A stretch of DNA of 64,000 nucleotides. Origin: Bacillota bacterium (lineage in GTDB: Bacteria; Bacillota; Clostridia; Acetivibrionales; DTU013). The stretch spans positions 20,083 through 84,082 of the forward strand of contig JAEYRV010000059.1 of NCBI GenBank assembly GCA_023435305.1, written 5' to 3'. Below the pieces are notes generated by a model. The model did no database searches. It worked only from the letters and a program-made list of their open reading frames with translations, and was not told where the DNA came from. A program made the position numbers and the translations under genes. Shown here piece by piece: positions 7,818-16,659 of the stretch (position 1 is its first letter; each line of letters starts with the position of its first letter).

Positions 7818-8696
7818 TCACTCTATATCGGGTTCCAGATCACCGGGGTGAGCTTCGAGTCTCTCGGGATTCTGGATCAGGTTTTTGTAAAGCTTGAAGG
7901 CAGATGCATAATAATGTCCATCCACGATCCTCTCATCTGTGACAGCCTTCATTGTGATGAATCTCTTTTCCACTATTTCATTATTGGAATCGATGACCTT
8001 CTCCTTTGTTTTTATACCAAAGGCTATAAAAAATGAAGTGGTGCCGAAATCATACAGATGATGGTATATGGGCTGTATACCGATGGAGCCCAGGTCCGTT
8101 ATGAAGAAACTGGTGTGGAACGGGCTGGCGCTGTGTATTGCTTTGGGCATGATACCAAAATAGTCCAGGAACCTTATGAAAAATACAAGCAGCTTGACTA
8201 AAAGACCGGGACAAAGCATAAACAGGTTGGCGAGCTTATCTGTGTTATTCGCTGTGTCAGGCACTTTGTTCTCTTCTATCTGTTTGTTTATCTTCTCTGC
8301 TATCTCGGAAAGTGTATCTGTGGGTTCGAATTTGAATTTGACGGTGGTTTCGGGACTATCGACCTTCATTTCTTTCTTAATTGCCAGAGATACCAGTATT
8401 TCATTGCGGGCATATATGTTCTGGCCGGCAATGAATCTGTTCAGTGCAGGTCTGAGAGCTATGGTCCTTACCATTGCGGCTATCATTACATGCAGCATGG
8501 ATATTTTGACGCCGGAGGTCTTCCTTCTTTTTCGCAGATATGCTTCTGCATGACCTATCTCTATTTTTTCTTCAAAAAAATTCTGTGAATCCGACCTGTA
8601 CCTCATTATAAAGGGAACGATCCTGTAAAAAGCATCCAAGGATCTTATACGCCTGCCGTCATACCTGTCACCAAAGCGTCTCTTGTATTCTGCCAT
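7818..8696 (-). CDS. 2-oxoacid dehydrogenase E2 / CAT-like acyltransferase domain protein
   Basis: 292 aa from the ATG at 8696, which follows AGGGGGA; an in-frame ATG 45 nt further out has no ribosome site. The C-terminal segment AVTDERIVDGHYYASAF matches the DHRxxDG active-site region of the chloramphenicol-acetyltransferase/E2 superfamily, with Glu instead of His at the usual catalytic His position (DER for DHR). No lipoyl or E1/E3-binding domain is present. The N-terminus (RRFGDRYDGRRI) resembles stand-alone CAT-fold proteins of Firmicutes. A hydrophobic stretch LLVKLLVFFIRF (about residues 172-184) may touch the membrane. Substrate unknown; the changed His makes classical acyl transfer uncertain. 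Confidence 0.75.
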   Translation of the reverse strand: MAEYKRRFGDRYDGRRIRSLDAFYRIVPFIMRYRSDSQNFFEEKIEIGHAEAYLRKRRKTSGVKISMLHVMIAAMVRTIALRPALNRFIAGQNIYARNEILVSLAIKKEMKVDSPETTVKFKFEPTDTLSEIAEKINKQIEENKVPDTANNTDKLANLFMLCPGLLVKLLVFFIRFLDYFGIMPKAIHSASPFHTSFFITDLGSIGIQPIYHHLYDFGTTSFFIAFGIKTKEKVIDSNNEIVEKRFITMKAVTDERIVDGHYYASAFKLYKNLIQNPERLEAHPGDLEPDIE

Positions 8697-8937
8697 CAGA
8701 TAAATCCCCCTGTAAAAAAACTGTCGATTTATGCTGCTCATTTACCAGTCTTAGTTTAACATCAGCAGTAGAATCTTGCAATGTATTATATATGCATTAT
8801 GATCCATTTATAGAAATGGTGCTGATGATCCATTGCCTCGTCATAACGAGTAGATTAAGGAATACAAGCGTTTGAGTGGTTTGTTCCACTGAGCGCGATA
8901 AATTTCGTATGTTAACTGCAGACAGTGGTACTACCAG
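8697..8937. other. Divergent intergenic region, no gene seen
   Basis: AT-rich spacer between the acyltransferase and deoC-like genes. Apart from the deoC-side promoter at 8938-8966 I see only weak short palindromes and no gene. Confidence 0.3.
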
Positions 8938-8966
8938 TTGACGAAAGGGATCGTATTTGTTATTAT
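8938..8966 (+). promoter_or_regulatory. Promoter of the deoC-like/FGGY kinase operon
   Basis: TTGACG (8938-8943), a 17-bp spacer and TATTAT (8961-8966), about 97 bp before the start codon. Confidence 0.55.
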
Positions 8967-9062
8967 TAACTTAACTTGTTATAACATTATACCATGCTGT
9001 ATTTCTTCTTGGCATGGGACGAATCTGCTTTATAATTGATTACCTTGAAGGGTGGTAAAAAC

Positions 9063-9758
9063 ATGATACTGACGGTGAAGGAAATCGCACAGATGTATGA
9101 TTTGAGCTGTGTACGGACTGACAGTGATGAAAATGACATCAGGGCTCTTGCAGAAAGTGCGAGGATATATGACTGCGGGCATGTATCGGTGATGCAGTGC
9201 TTTATTCCCTATGTAAAAGAGCTGCTGGGGGACAGGAAGGATATTAAGGTTGTCGGAAATGTAAGCTTCCCATCAGGGTCCGACACTACTGGCGTGAAGG
9301 TGTACCAGGCTGGCGAGATGCTGGCGGCTGGCTGTGATGAGATAGATATGGTGCTGAATGTCGGAAAACTCCGTTCGGGAAGATATGAAGAGGCGGAGGA
9401 AGATGTCAAAGCTGTCGTTAAGGCAGTGAAGGGATTGCCGCTAAAGGTCATTATCGAGGTTTCCTGCCTGAATGAAAGGGAAGTGGAGAAGGCTTGCGAG
9501 ATATGTATAAATGCCGGAGCTGCCTTTGTCAAGACGGGTACCGGATGGATGCCAAAAGGCACAACTATAGAGGATGTCAGACTGATCAAATCCATCATAG
9601 GGGACAGGATCAGCATAAAGGCCTCTGGCGGCATCAGATCGCTGGAGACATTGGTTGAGATGTACAAGCTTGGTGTCACCAGATTCGGAGTCAATCTGCG
9701 AAGCGGCAGAGCGATTCTGGAGGAATGCATTGCATTGGGCGGTCAGGTAATAATATAG
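9063..9758 (+). CDS. deoC: DeoC-family class I aldolase (deoxyribose-phosphate aldolase-like)
   Basis: 231 aa from the ATG at 9063 behind AAGGGTGG. DeoC motifs are present in order: VGNVSFPSG, DEIDMVLNVG (catalytic Asp), KVIIEVSCL, AFVKTGTGW with the Schiff-base Lys near residue 157, and IKASGGIRSLE with the second active-site Lys. DeoC cleaves 2-deoxyribose 5-phosphate to glyceraldehyde 3-phosphate and acetaldehyde. Odd feature: the usual phosphate-binding GASSG near the C-terminus is replaced by GVNLRSG, and KTSTGF by KTGTGW, so the natural substrate may differ. The gene is followed 20 bp later by a sugar kinase rather than by nucleoside genes (no deoD, pdp or cdd), again pointing away from deoxynucleoside salvage. 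Confidence 0.8.
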   Translation: MILTVKEIAQMYDLSCVRTDSDENDIRALAESARIYDCGHVSVMQCFIPYVKELLGDRKDIKVVGNVSFPSGSDTTGVKVYQAGEMLAAGCDEIDMVLNVGKLRSGRYEEAEEDVKAVVKAVKGLPLKVIIEVSCLNEREVEKACEICINAGAAFVKTGTGWMPKGTTIEDVRLIKSIIGDRISIKASGGIRSLETLVEMYKLGVTRFGVNLRSGRAILEECIALGGQVII

Positions 9759-9778
9759 TGAGTCAAAGAGGTGGTACA

Positions 9779-11314
9779 ATGGGCAACAGGATGATTTCAT
9801 ATGATCTTGGCACAGGCGGCAACAAAGCCTCTCTGTATGATCTGGAGGGCAACTGCCTGGCCTCGGTCTTTGTTCCATACGATACATTATACCCGCAGGC
9901 CGGCTGGCATGAACAGAGGCCTGAGGACTGGTGGAGCGCTGTAGTCGAGAGCACGAGAAGGCTCCTGGAGAAGACGGGCGAGGATGGCAGGAATATCGAA
10001 TGTCTGGCCATATCCGGCCATAGTCTGGGAGCAGTGCCTGTGGACAAAAATGGAGCGCTGCTGAGGGATACGACCCCTATCTGGTCTGATACCAGAGCAC
10101 AGAGGGAAACAGAGGAGTTTTTTGCCAGGGCGGATGCCGACAAATGGTATTTGAAGACGGGTAATGGTTTTCCTGCGGCCTGCTATACCATTTTCAAGAT
10201 AATGTGGTACAAAAACAATGAATACCGGATGTATGAGGATGCGTACAAGATAATCGGAACCAAGGATTATATCAATCTCAGACTGACAGGAGTCATAAAA
10301 ACCGATTTTTCATATGCATCGGGAACAGGTGTCTATGATCTGAGAAGGAATGCCTATGATGAAGGTTTTATAGATGCCAGCGGCATCTCACCGGAAAAAC
10401 TGCCGGATATCGTACCGTCGATAACCATACTGGGGACAATAACACCGGATGCGGCAGCAGAAACCGGGCTGGGACCGGATGTCAGGGTGGTTTGCGGAGG
10501 CGTGGACAATTCATGTATGGCCCTGGGCGCGAAAAATATCGAGGAGGGCAGAGTGTATACATCACTGGGCTCTTCCGCATGGATCGCGGTTTCATCGTCG
10601 GAGCCGGTACTCGATATCAAGGCGAAGCCTTATGTTTTCACCCATGTGATCCCGGGCATGTACACGTCTGCAGTGAGTATATTTTCGGCGGGCACATCCT
10701 TTACATGGCTGAGGGACAATCTTTATCCGGACCTGAAGGAAATTGAAGCCCGTGGCGGAGAAAACGCATACAGGATGATGGATATGCTTGCAGAACGTTC
10801 GCCGGCGGGGGCAAACAGGCTTTTATTCAACCCGAGCCTGGCCGGAGGGACTTCGCAGGATGCCAGCGTCAATCTGAGGGGAGCTTATATCGGACTGGAT
10901 CTGAAGCATGGCAGGGAGGATCTGGTCCGGGCATGTATGGAAGGGATCGCAATGAATCTGAGGCTCAGGCTGGATGTGCTGAAAATGCACTGCAGTCTTC
11001 AGAATGAGATGCTGCTTGTGGGCGGGGGAAGCAAGAGCCCGCTGTACAGAAGGATATTTGCCGATGTCTATAATATGGACATCGTGAAGACCAATATCGA
11101 TCAGGATGCAGCAGCTCTTGGCGCAGTTGCTGTTGCCGCAGTGGGTTGTGGTATATGGAAGGATTTCAGCAGGATAGACGATATACACAAAACAGCCGAG
11201 GTGCTGAAGCCCGATGCCGAGAACAACAGGACCTATGAAAAACTGCTGAAGGTTTTTGATTATGCAGCCGTCAGCCTTTCAGAAATATCAGATAAGCTGT
11301 ATAAGCTCGATTAG
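9779..11314 (+). CDS. FGGY-family carbohydrate kinase
   Basis: 511 aa, start ATG at 9779 behind AGAGGTGG. Actin-fold kinase motifs: N-terminal phosphate loop SYDLGTGGNKASLYD, substrate-side WSDTRAQRE, GGVDNSCMALGA, and the C-terminal LLVGGGSKSPLYRRIFAD adenosine-binding motif. Most similar in layout to xylulokinases. It is probably co-transcribed with the deoC-like gene 20 bp upstream, so the pair would phosphorylate and then cleave one sugar. The substrate cannot be read from sequence. LsrK-like kinases are a remote alternative. Confidence 0.85.
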   Translation: MGNRMISYDLGTGGNKASLYDLEGNCLASVFVPYDTLYPQAGWHEQRPEDWWSAVVESTRRLLEKTGEDGRNIECLAISGHSLGAVPVDKNGALLRDTTPIWSDTRAQRETEEFFARADADKWYLKTGNGFPAACYTIFKIMWYKNNEYRMYEDAYKIIGTKDYINLRLTGVIKTDFSYASGTGVYDLRRNAYDEGFIDASGISPEKLPDIVPSITILGTITPDAAAETGLGPDVRVVCGGVDNSCMALGAKNIEEGRVYTSLGSSAWIAVSSSEPVLDIKAKPYVFTHVIPGMYTSAVSIFSAGTSFTWLRDNLYPDLKEIEARGGENAYRMMDMLAERSPAGANRLLFNPSLAGGTSQDASVNLRGAYIGLDLKHGREDLVRACMEGIAMNLRLRLDVLKMHCSLQNEMLLVGGGSKSPLYRRIFADVYNMDIVKTNIDQDAAALGAVAVAAVGCGIWKDFSRIDDIHKTAEVLKPDAENNRTYEKLLKVFDYAAVSLSEISDKLYKLD

Positions 11315-11420
11315 GTCAGAGGGCGGCATAAGTACAGAAGCTTCACAATAGACTGAATATGAATTATGATGTATAATTATAAATTAATTAGTTATCTATT
11401 GGTATAAGGGGTGGAACAAT

Positions 11421-12161
11421 TTGCTGGATAAAACTCATCCGATTCCTTTGTATTATCAGGTCAAGGAAAGCCTGTTGGGGGAAATTCGCACAAAGCAGTT
11501 CAAGGTCGGAGATCTGATACCTTCAGAATCCGAACTTCAGGATAAGTTCAAGGTGAGCCGCATAACTATACGCCGGGCTATTCAGGAGCTTGTACAGGAA
11601 GGGCATCTGTATACACAGCAGGGTAAGGGAACCTTCGTCAGCAGGCCTAAGGCAAGCCAGGAGCTGAATCTCATTTCCAGCTGGGCCGAAACCATGGTTG
11701 AGCTGGGAATGCATCCGGAAACAAAAATCATAAAATATTCGGAGGAGCCGGCGCCGGTAAATGTGGCCAAGCAGCTGAACATTCCCATCGGATCCATGGT
11801 ATACCGCCTGGAAAGACTCCGTTATGCCGATAATGAGCCAACCTGCATTATGACCAATTATCTGGTCCCTGCGATAGTTCCGGGTCTTATTGATAAGGGC
11901 CTGAGGTGCGAATCTCTTTATGAAGTGCTTGAGAAGAACTACAGCCTGGTGCTAAGCAGAGCGGAGGAAACCGTCGAGGCCAAGGCTGCCAAGATGGCCG
12001 AGGCCTCCATGCTCAATGTGAAACGGGGCTTCCCGCTGCTTTATGCCACAAGGGTCACATATGATATAACCGACCGTCCGGTGGAGGTCGTAATATCGAT
12101 CTCAAGGGCTGACAGGTATTCCTACAAGATAAAACTCACAGGCAGGCACAAAACGAACTGA
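11421..12161 (+). CDS. GntR/HutC-family regulator with UTRA ligand domain
   Basis: 246 aa, TTG start at 11421 behind AAGGGGTGG. The N-terminal winged helix (PIPLYYQVKESL, IPSESELQDKFKVSRITIRRAIQELVQEG, QGKGTFVSRP) is followed by a UTRA domain (about 90-240) that in this family binds sugar phosphates or amino acids. It follows the kinase by 106 bp with its own spacer, and is the likely controller of the deoC-like/kinase operon. It is a paralogue in type of the regulator at 25267-26019. Confidence 0.9.
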   Translation: MLDKTHPIPLYYQVKESLLGEIRTKQFKVGDLIPSESELQDKFKVSRITIRRAIQELVQEGHLYTQQGKGTFVSRPKASQELNLISSWAETMVELGMHPETKIIKYSEEPAPVNVAKQLNIPIGSMVYRLERLRYADNEPTCIMTNYLVPAIVPGLIDKGLRCESLYEVLEKNYSLVLSRAEETVEAKAAKMAEASMLNVKRGFPLLYATRVTYDITDRPVEVVISISRADRYSYKIKLTGRHKTN

Positions 12162-12206
12162 TACATTTGATTGCAGCAATAAATACAGCAATAGACGGAG
12201 ATACTT

Positions 12207-12605
12207 ATGAAAATAAAGCGAATAGAGCATTTTGCAATAAACACAAGCAATATCAAAGCTTCCATCGAGTTTTACAGAGATGTGCTTGGTCTCGAGCAAA
12301 TGGAGACTATAGAAAACGGTGATAATACAATAACATATTTTTTGCTGCCCGGTGGTGCAAGGCTGGAGCTGTTCGACTATCATGGCACAAACATGGCGCA
12401 TGAGCGTAGAGACAGCGATGTCGGGCTCAAGCATATTGCATTTGAAGTGGAGGATGTGGACGCTCATGAGAGGGAATTGAGGCAAAAGGGAGTCAATATC
12501 ACACTGGCATCTGCAGAACTGGAGCATCTTGGTGCAAAAGTATTGCTTTTTACTGATCCTGACGGCGTGATACTGGAGTTTTGTGAAAAATTAAGCAGCT
12601 GCTGA
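12207..12605 (+). CDS. VOC-family (glyoxalase/epimerase-like) metalloprotein
   Basis: 132 aa. Two beta-alpha-beta-beta-beta modules of the vicinal oxygen chelate fold: IEHFAINTSNIKASIEFYRDVLGL and LKHIAFEVEDVD...GVNIT, ending LLFTDPDGVILEFCE. The metal ligands expected for glyoxalase I or methylmalonyl-CoA epimerase (His in IEHFA, Glu in LELFD, His in LKHIAF, Glu in LEFCE) are all there. It lies 46 bp after the GntR gene and before a strong bidirectional terminator, so it may belong to the same sugar operon, for example handling a toxic aldehyde or epimerising a product. The exact reaction is not assignable. Confidence 0.8.
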   Translation: MKIKRIEHFAINTSNIKASIEFYRDVLGLEQMETIENGDNTITYFLLPGGARLELFDYHGTNMAHERRDSDVGLKHIAFEVEDVDAHERELRQKGVNITLASAELEHLGAKVLLFTDPDGVILEFCEKLSSC

Positions 12606-12642
12606 ATGATTCAGAGCAGAAGGACATATAAAGTAAAAAAAT

Positions 12643-12676
12643 AAAAAGTGCCGATTTTATTAATCGGCACTTTTTT
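12643..12676. terminator. Bidirectional terminator
   Basis: A perfect stem GTGCCGATT/AATCGGCAC extended by A-run and T-run, between convergent genes. Confidence 0.92.
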
Positions 12677-12686
12677 GATGTTCTTA

Positions 12687-13748
12687 TTATCGGAGCACCT
12701 TGCGCTCCTTTATGGACGGATCGACAAATACCTTTATCAGGTCCTTGTTTGTGCGAAGCTCGTGAAGCGCCTGCTCCAGCTCTTCCAGCGGAACGATCAT
12801 TGAAAACATCACGCTTGGATCAACACGCTTGTATTTGAGAAGTGTGAGTACATCACCCCAGTCATTGCCTATACCGGCGCAGGAACCGCTGACCTTTTTC
12901 TCACCGAGAACAAACTCATAGGGAGAGAAGCATGCCTTCTGATCAGGAGGGCATATACCGAATGCCTCGACCTTGCCGCCTCTTCTGACCATGCTGAAGG
13001 CCTGCTCATATGTCTTGGGAGTACCGACAGCTTCCAGCACGTAATCCGCGCCTACACCATTTGTAAGTCTCTTTACTTCAGCTACGGGATCATCTATTTT
13101 GGTTATATCGATGATATGATCCGCTCCAAATTGTTTAGCCATGTTTAGTCTGGCTTCACTAGCTCCCATTACGATCACCGGCGCTGCTCCGCGCAGTTTG
13201 GCCAGTGCACCGTGGAGGATACCAAGGCCGTCGCCGATTATTACAACGCTTGAGGCTATTTTTACGTCCATTCTCTTGGAAGCCTGCATTACTGCTGTTA
13301 AGGGTTCGATAAATGCCGCTGACAGAGAGTCTACTTCATCAGGAATCAGGAAGCAGTTTCTCCAGGGCGCCTTTACATACTCTGCAAAAGCTCCATCTGT
13401 ATGGATGCCCAACTGGGTAAAGGTCTCGCAGAGGAGAGCGTCGCCTTTGCGGCAATAGTAGCAGGTCCCACAAGGCAGACATATGTCGACTGCTACTCTG
13501 TCACCTTTTTTCAGACCTTTGGCATTGCTGCCTGCTTCTTCGACTACACCCCAGAATTCATGTCCTGATATCATAGGGAGAAATTCTGATGCGTATTCGC
13601 CTTTATATATTTTCCAGTCTGTGCCGCATATACCGCACATGGAAACCTTTATAAGTACTTCTTCTGCAGATATCTCGGGAATCGGCACCTGTTTGAGTAC
13701 CATTTTGCCGGGTTCTTCTACGACCTGTGCTCTCATTGTTCTTGACAT
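12687..13748 (-). CDS. Zinc-dependent medium-chain alcohol/polyol dehydrogenase
   Basis: 353 aa. The ATG at 13748 has CGGAGGTAA 7-8 nt upstream. Catalytic zinc ligands: Cys and Asp/Thr in CGICGTDWKIY, and GHEFWGVVEEAG; structural zinc site C-x2-C-x2-C-x7-C in CLPCGTCYYCRKGDALLC. The Rossmann fold is marked by VVIIGDGLGILHGALAKLRG. This is the sorbitol/threonine dehydrogenase type, oxidising a secondary alcohol with NAD(P). It is downstream of the sugar isomerase-like gene in the same direction (52 bp apart), so both probably act on one polyol or keto-sugar. Confidence 0.88.
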   Translation of the reverse strand: MSRTMRAQVVEEPGKMVLKQVPIPEISAEEVLIKVSMCGICGTDWKIYKGEYASEFLPMISGHEFWGVVEEAGSNAKGLKKGDRVAVDICLPCGTCYYCRKGDALLCETFTQLGIHTDGAFAEYVKAPWRNCFLIPDEVDSLSAAFIEPLTAVMQASKRMDVKIASSVVIIGDGLGILHGALAKLRGAAPVIVMGASEARLNMAKQFGADHIIDITKIDDPVAEVKRLTNGVGADYVLEAVGTPKTYEQAFSMVRRGGKVEAFGICPPDQKACFSPYEFVLGEKKVSGSCAGIGNDWGDVLTLLKYKRVDPSVMFSMIVPLEELEQALHELRTNKDLIKVFVDPSIKERKVLR

Positions 13749-13800
13749 TGGCTATTACCTCCGTTACTGAAATTTGTGATCATACGTATATGTTGCTCAG

Positions 13801-14778
13801 TTATTTGCCCTGGAACAGCTTATCCTTACGGCCTTCATACGGAGCATTGATAAGGAGCGGCTTGAGGTAGGCAGCAGTTTTTACGACACCGTCTGCACGG
13901 CTCATTGTCACATCTTCGTGCTCATAACTCAGGACATAATTGTATCCGACCATTGAAAGCTCAGTGATGATCTTCTTCCACTGGACGCTTCCCCAACCGG
14001 GGATCCTGAACCTGAAGGTACGGTCGAGCCTCTGCCAGTCGCCCTGCATGAGAATGCCGCCGACCTGGATATTATGCTCTACTATTTCTCCGTCCTTTGC
14101 ATGCACGTGGAATATCCTGTCTCCGAGCCTGTCGATGAAGTTTTCGACCTTGAGACCGAGATATATGAGGTTGGCAGGATCCATGTTGAATCCGAGACAG
14201 GGATGATTGTCAACATTCTTGATTGCTCTTTCCGCCGTGTGGATATCATATATTAAATTGTTGGGATGGGGTTCGATCGCGAATTTCACGCCGTATTCCT
14301 TGAATTTGTCCAGTATCGGAACGAAGCGTTCGACAAATTCCTTCTCCATTTCCTCCCAGCCCTGTGCATAGGGGAAGGGGAAGTATCTTCCGAAGTTTGT
14401 GACACCGGTAAAGCCGTTGACTACTGGAACCTCGAGAGCGCTGGCTGCCTGTGCGGTCCTGAGCAGGCTCTCAGTTCCGAACTTTATTTTTTCTTCCTTT
14501 GTTCCTTTATAAATAGTGTCTGTATCAACACCGTGGGGTCCGAGAATAAGGAGTGAATCTGCATGGTTGCTCAGAGCGGAGATCGTCAGGCCGTAGCCTT
14601 CGACCATCGATTTGATTTTCTTGGCGTTGTCGCCTTTCAGGACTTCCTTGGGATCGAACTGCCCATTATCTTCATATGCAGGTATTTCGAGGGCCTCATA
14701 ACCATGTTCAGCTGCAAGCTTTGCCACTTCCTCAAGGGGCTTTTCTGTGTAATTTGCTGTGAAAAAACCAAGCTTCAT
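13801..14778 (-). CDS. Sugar phosphate isomerase/epimerase (xylose-isomerase-like TIM barrel)
   Basis: 325 aa from the ATG at 14778, behind ACGGAGGCAG. The TIM-barrel family features are MKLGFFTANY, YEALEIPAYED, FAIEPHPNNLIYD, LGFNMDPANLIYLG, IFHVHAKDGE and LSYEHEDVTM, where the Glu, Asp, His and Glu residues would bind the divalent metal. Members isomerise or epimerise keto-sugars, inositols or tagatose-type sugars, or dehydrate inosose. Operon partner of the zinc dehydrogenase downstream. The combination resembles scyllo- or myo-inositol-like and polyol pathways, but no further iol genes are here. Confidence 0.82.
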   Translation of the reverse strand: MKLGFFTANYTEKPLEEVAKLAAEHGYEALEIPAYEDNGQFDPKEVLKGDNAKKIKSMVEGYGLTISALSNHADSLLILGPHGVDTDTIYKGTKEEKIKFGTESLLRTAQAASALEVPVVNGFTGVTNFGRYFPFPYAQGWEEMEKEFVERFVPILDKFKEYGVKFAIEPHPNNLIYDIHTAERAIKNVDNHPCLGFNMDPANLIYLGLKVENFIDRLGDRIFHVHAKDGEIVEHNIQVGGILMQGDWQRLDRTFRFRIPGWGSVQWKKIITELSMVGYNYVLSYEHEDVTMSRADGVVKTAAYLKPLLINAPYEGRKDKLFQGK

Positions 14779-14839
14779 ATAATCTGCCTCCGTTTCAAAT
14801 ATTATTATGTATTTAGCATTGCCTGAATATGCTATGTTT

Positions 14840-14868
14840 ATTTTAGCCCGAAAATGTTGCAAAGTCAA
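14840..14868 (-). promoter_or_regulatory. Promoter of the isomerase/dehydrogenase operon
   Basis: On the minus strand TTGACT (14868-14863), a 17-bp spacer and TAAAAT (14845-14840). Confidence 0.65.
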
Positions 14869-14926
14869 TTGATTATATTATAATAAGTGATATAATGTGT
14901 GTAAATGTATGAAATTTTTAAAATGC

Positions 14927-14955
14927 TTGTATTTGAAATATGCATATGATATAGT
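14927..14955 (+). promoter_or_regulatory. Candidate promoter of the Old Yellow Enzyme gene
   Basis: TTGTAT (14927-14932), a 17-bp spacer and TATAGT (14950-14955), about 100 bp before the start; divergent from the promoter at 14840-14868. Confidence 0.4.
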
Positions 14956-15054
14956 TATTATGATGTTATAACGAGATGGTATTCATACATGCATTTTAAA
15001 ATATTCCAACCATTTACCGCAGTTCAGTATAACTAATAGAGGAGGCAATTCTTA

Positions 15055-16296
15055 ATGGATTACAGGAAAACACTTCTTTCACCTATTAAAATAGGTACCA
15101 GGATAAGCCCGAACCGCTTCTTTATCCAGGCCATGGAATGCACGGATGCCGACAAGGATGGAAATCCGTCGGAACTGACCTACAAGCGCTACGAAAACCT
15201 GTTCCGTGGTGAGTCAGGCGTTATAACACTTGAGGCTATTTCGATAACAGACAAGAGCAGATCCAGACAGGAACAGCTTTTGATCATGCCTAAGAATGAG
15301 AAGGCGCTGGCTAACTTTGTGAAGCGCATGAAGGAGATCAACCCCAATTCGCTGTTTATATTCCAGCTGACACATTCGGGCGAATTGAGCAACCCCAAAT
15401 TTTCACGCCGCGTGACCGTTAAGCCGCTGCCAGGCCTTGGCGGAGATCTGCTTACCGAAGAAGATGTAGACAGGATCGTGGATGATTTCGTACTCGCTGC
15501 GAAAATGGTCCATAGTATAGGCGCGGACGGCATAGATATGAAGCTGTGCCATGGTTACCTGGGTTCACAGATCCTTCGCCCGTATAACGACCGCAAGTGG
15601 AAATATGGCGGTGCATGGGAAAACAGGCGCCAGTTCGCTTTTGATCTTTATGAGAGGATCCAGAGAGAAGTGAATGACAAGAACTTCCTCATCGGCTCCA
15701 AGATATCTGCATGGGAAGGCTTCCCCGGAGGCTTTGGAACAGCGGGTCCGGATACGCCGGTGATCGATCTGACGGAGCCCATAGACCTTATAAAAGGGCT
15801 TGAAGAAAGAGGCGCTCAGTATTTTGTGCAATCCGCCGGAAGCCCGTCTATTACCGTCAGCCTCACACAGGCGGACAAGAGCTCTCCGTACTTTGCATAC
15901 CTGCATATGGGCTTCGCAAAGGCCTTCAGAGAGAACCTCAGACCTGAGACCGTGGTGATCGGCTCCAACTATTCGCCGTTCCGCGACGGGAAAAACAAGC
16001 TCTGCGCAGTTGCGCCTGAAGACAGCTCTATGTTCGCCTTTGGTGCAAACAACATCGAGAAAGGCTATGTAGACATGATCGCACTTGGACGCCAGTCATT
16101 TGCTGATCCTCTGCTTCCGCTGAAGCTCAGAGAAGGCAGAGAAGACGAGATCAAGTACTGCACAGTGTGCGATAACTGCCTTGAACTGTTGATACAGCAG
16201 AGTCCTATTGGCTGCTGCACATATAATAAGTTCTATACGGATGTACTAGTCAATACACGCAAGGAAAAGGGCAGACTAAAGCAGAGCCATACTTGA
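15055..16296 (+). CDS. Old Yellow Enzyme-family NADH:flavin oxidoreductase with C-terminal Cys cluster
   Basis: 413 aa, start ATG at 15055 behind GAGGAGG. The FMN-binding TIM barrel shows FIQAMECTDAD, IFQLTHSGELS, GADGIDMKLCHGYLGSQ and NRRQFAFDL; the catalytic-site pair is K-L-C-H in place of the usual H-x-A-H. A C-terminal C-x2-C-x2-C-x11-C-C arrangement (CTVCDNC...GCC) resembles the 4Fe-4S site of 2,4-dienoyl-CoA reductase-type enzymes, but the usual C-terminal FAD/NAD domain is absent. Such enzymes reduce activated double bonds or handle ring compounds. It stands alone between divergent promoters and a strong terminator, within the carbohydrate region. Substrate unknown. Confidence 0.85.
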   Translation: MDYRKTLLSPIKIGTRISPNRFFIQAMECTDADKDGNPSELTYKRYENLFRGESGVITLEAISITDKSRSRQEQLLIMPKNEKALANFVKRMKEINPNSLFIFQLTHSGELSNPKFSRRVTVKPLPGLGGDLLTEEDVDRIVDDFVLAAKMVHSIGADGIDMKLCHGYLGSQILRPYNDRKWKYGGAWENRRQFAFDLYERIQREVNDKNFLIGSKISAWEGFPGGFGTAGPDTPVIDLTEPIDLIKGLEERGAQYFVQSAGSPSITVSLTQADKSSPYFAYLHMGFAKAFRENLRPETVVIGSNYSPFRDGKNKLCAVAPEDSSMFAFGANNIEKGYVDMIALGRQSFADPLLPLKLREGREDEIKYCTVCDNCLELLIQQSPIGCCTYNKFYTDVLVNTRKEKGRLKQSHT

Positions 16297-16322
16297 GCAG
16301 CAATCCCTACTTTCAATATTAT

Positions 16323-16376
16323 ATAAACATACAAAGGAGCCTGGGCATATGTCCTCCGGCTCCTTTGTATGTTTAT
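16323..16376 (+). terminator. Long perfect hairpin after the OYE gene
   Basis: A perfect 19-bp stem (16323-16341 with 16358-16376) around GGAGCC/GGCTCC, followed by a second small GCCG-T6-CGGC hairpin. Very likely transcription-terminating, although there is no T-run directly after the main stem. Confidence 0.65.
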
Positions 16377-16552
16377 GTGCCGTTTTTTCGGCTCCAGTTT
16401 TTTCATTTAAAGGATTTATGCTGGAAATATATCTACAAGACGTTATATCAAGTTATGTAAGGAATGCCATCGACGAGCATATTTTGCCATAAAATAACCA
16501 TGATGGAACATATGTACATGCGCCCGAATATGTTAATAAGTATTTGAAAATG
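16377..16552. other. Intergenic stretch, nothing further seen
   Basis: Between the OYE terminator and the pfkB-family promoter I see a small GCCG-T6-CGGC hairpin and no gene. Confidence 0.3.
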
Positions 16553-16581
16553 TTGATTTATGTGATGCTTTCTGTTATAAT
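16553..16581 (+). promoter_or_regulatory. Promoter of the pfkB-like/aldolase operon
   Basis: TTGATT (16553-16558), a 17-bp spacer and TATAAT (16576-16581), 78 bp before the start codon. Confidence 0.65.
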
Positions 16582-16659
16582 TTCTGTATTGCATCATAAT
16601 CATACATCGGAAGTCATTGCTAAGCCAATGACAGACGGTGATTACCTGGAGGCGGCAAA

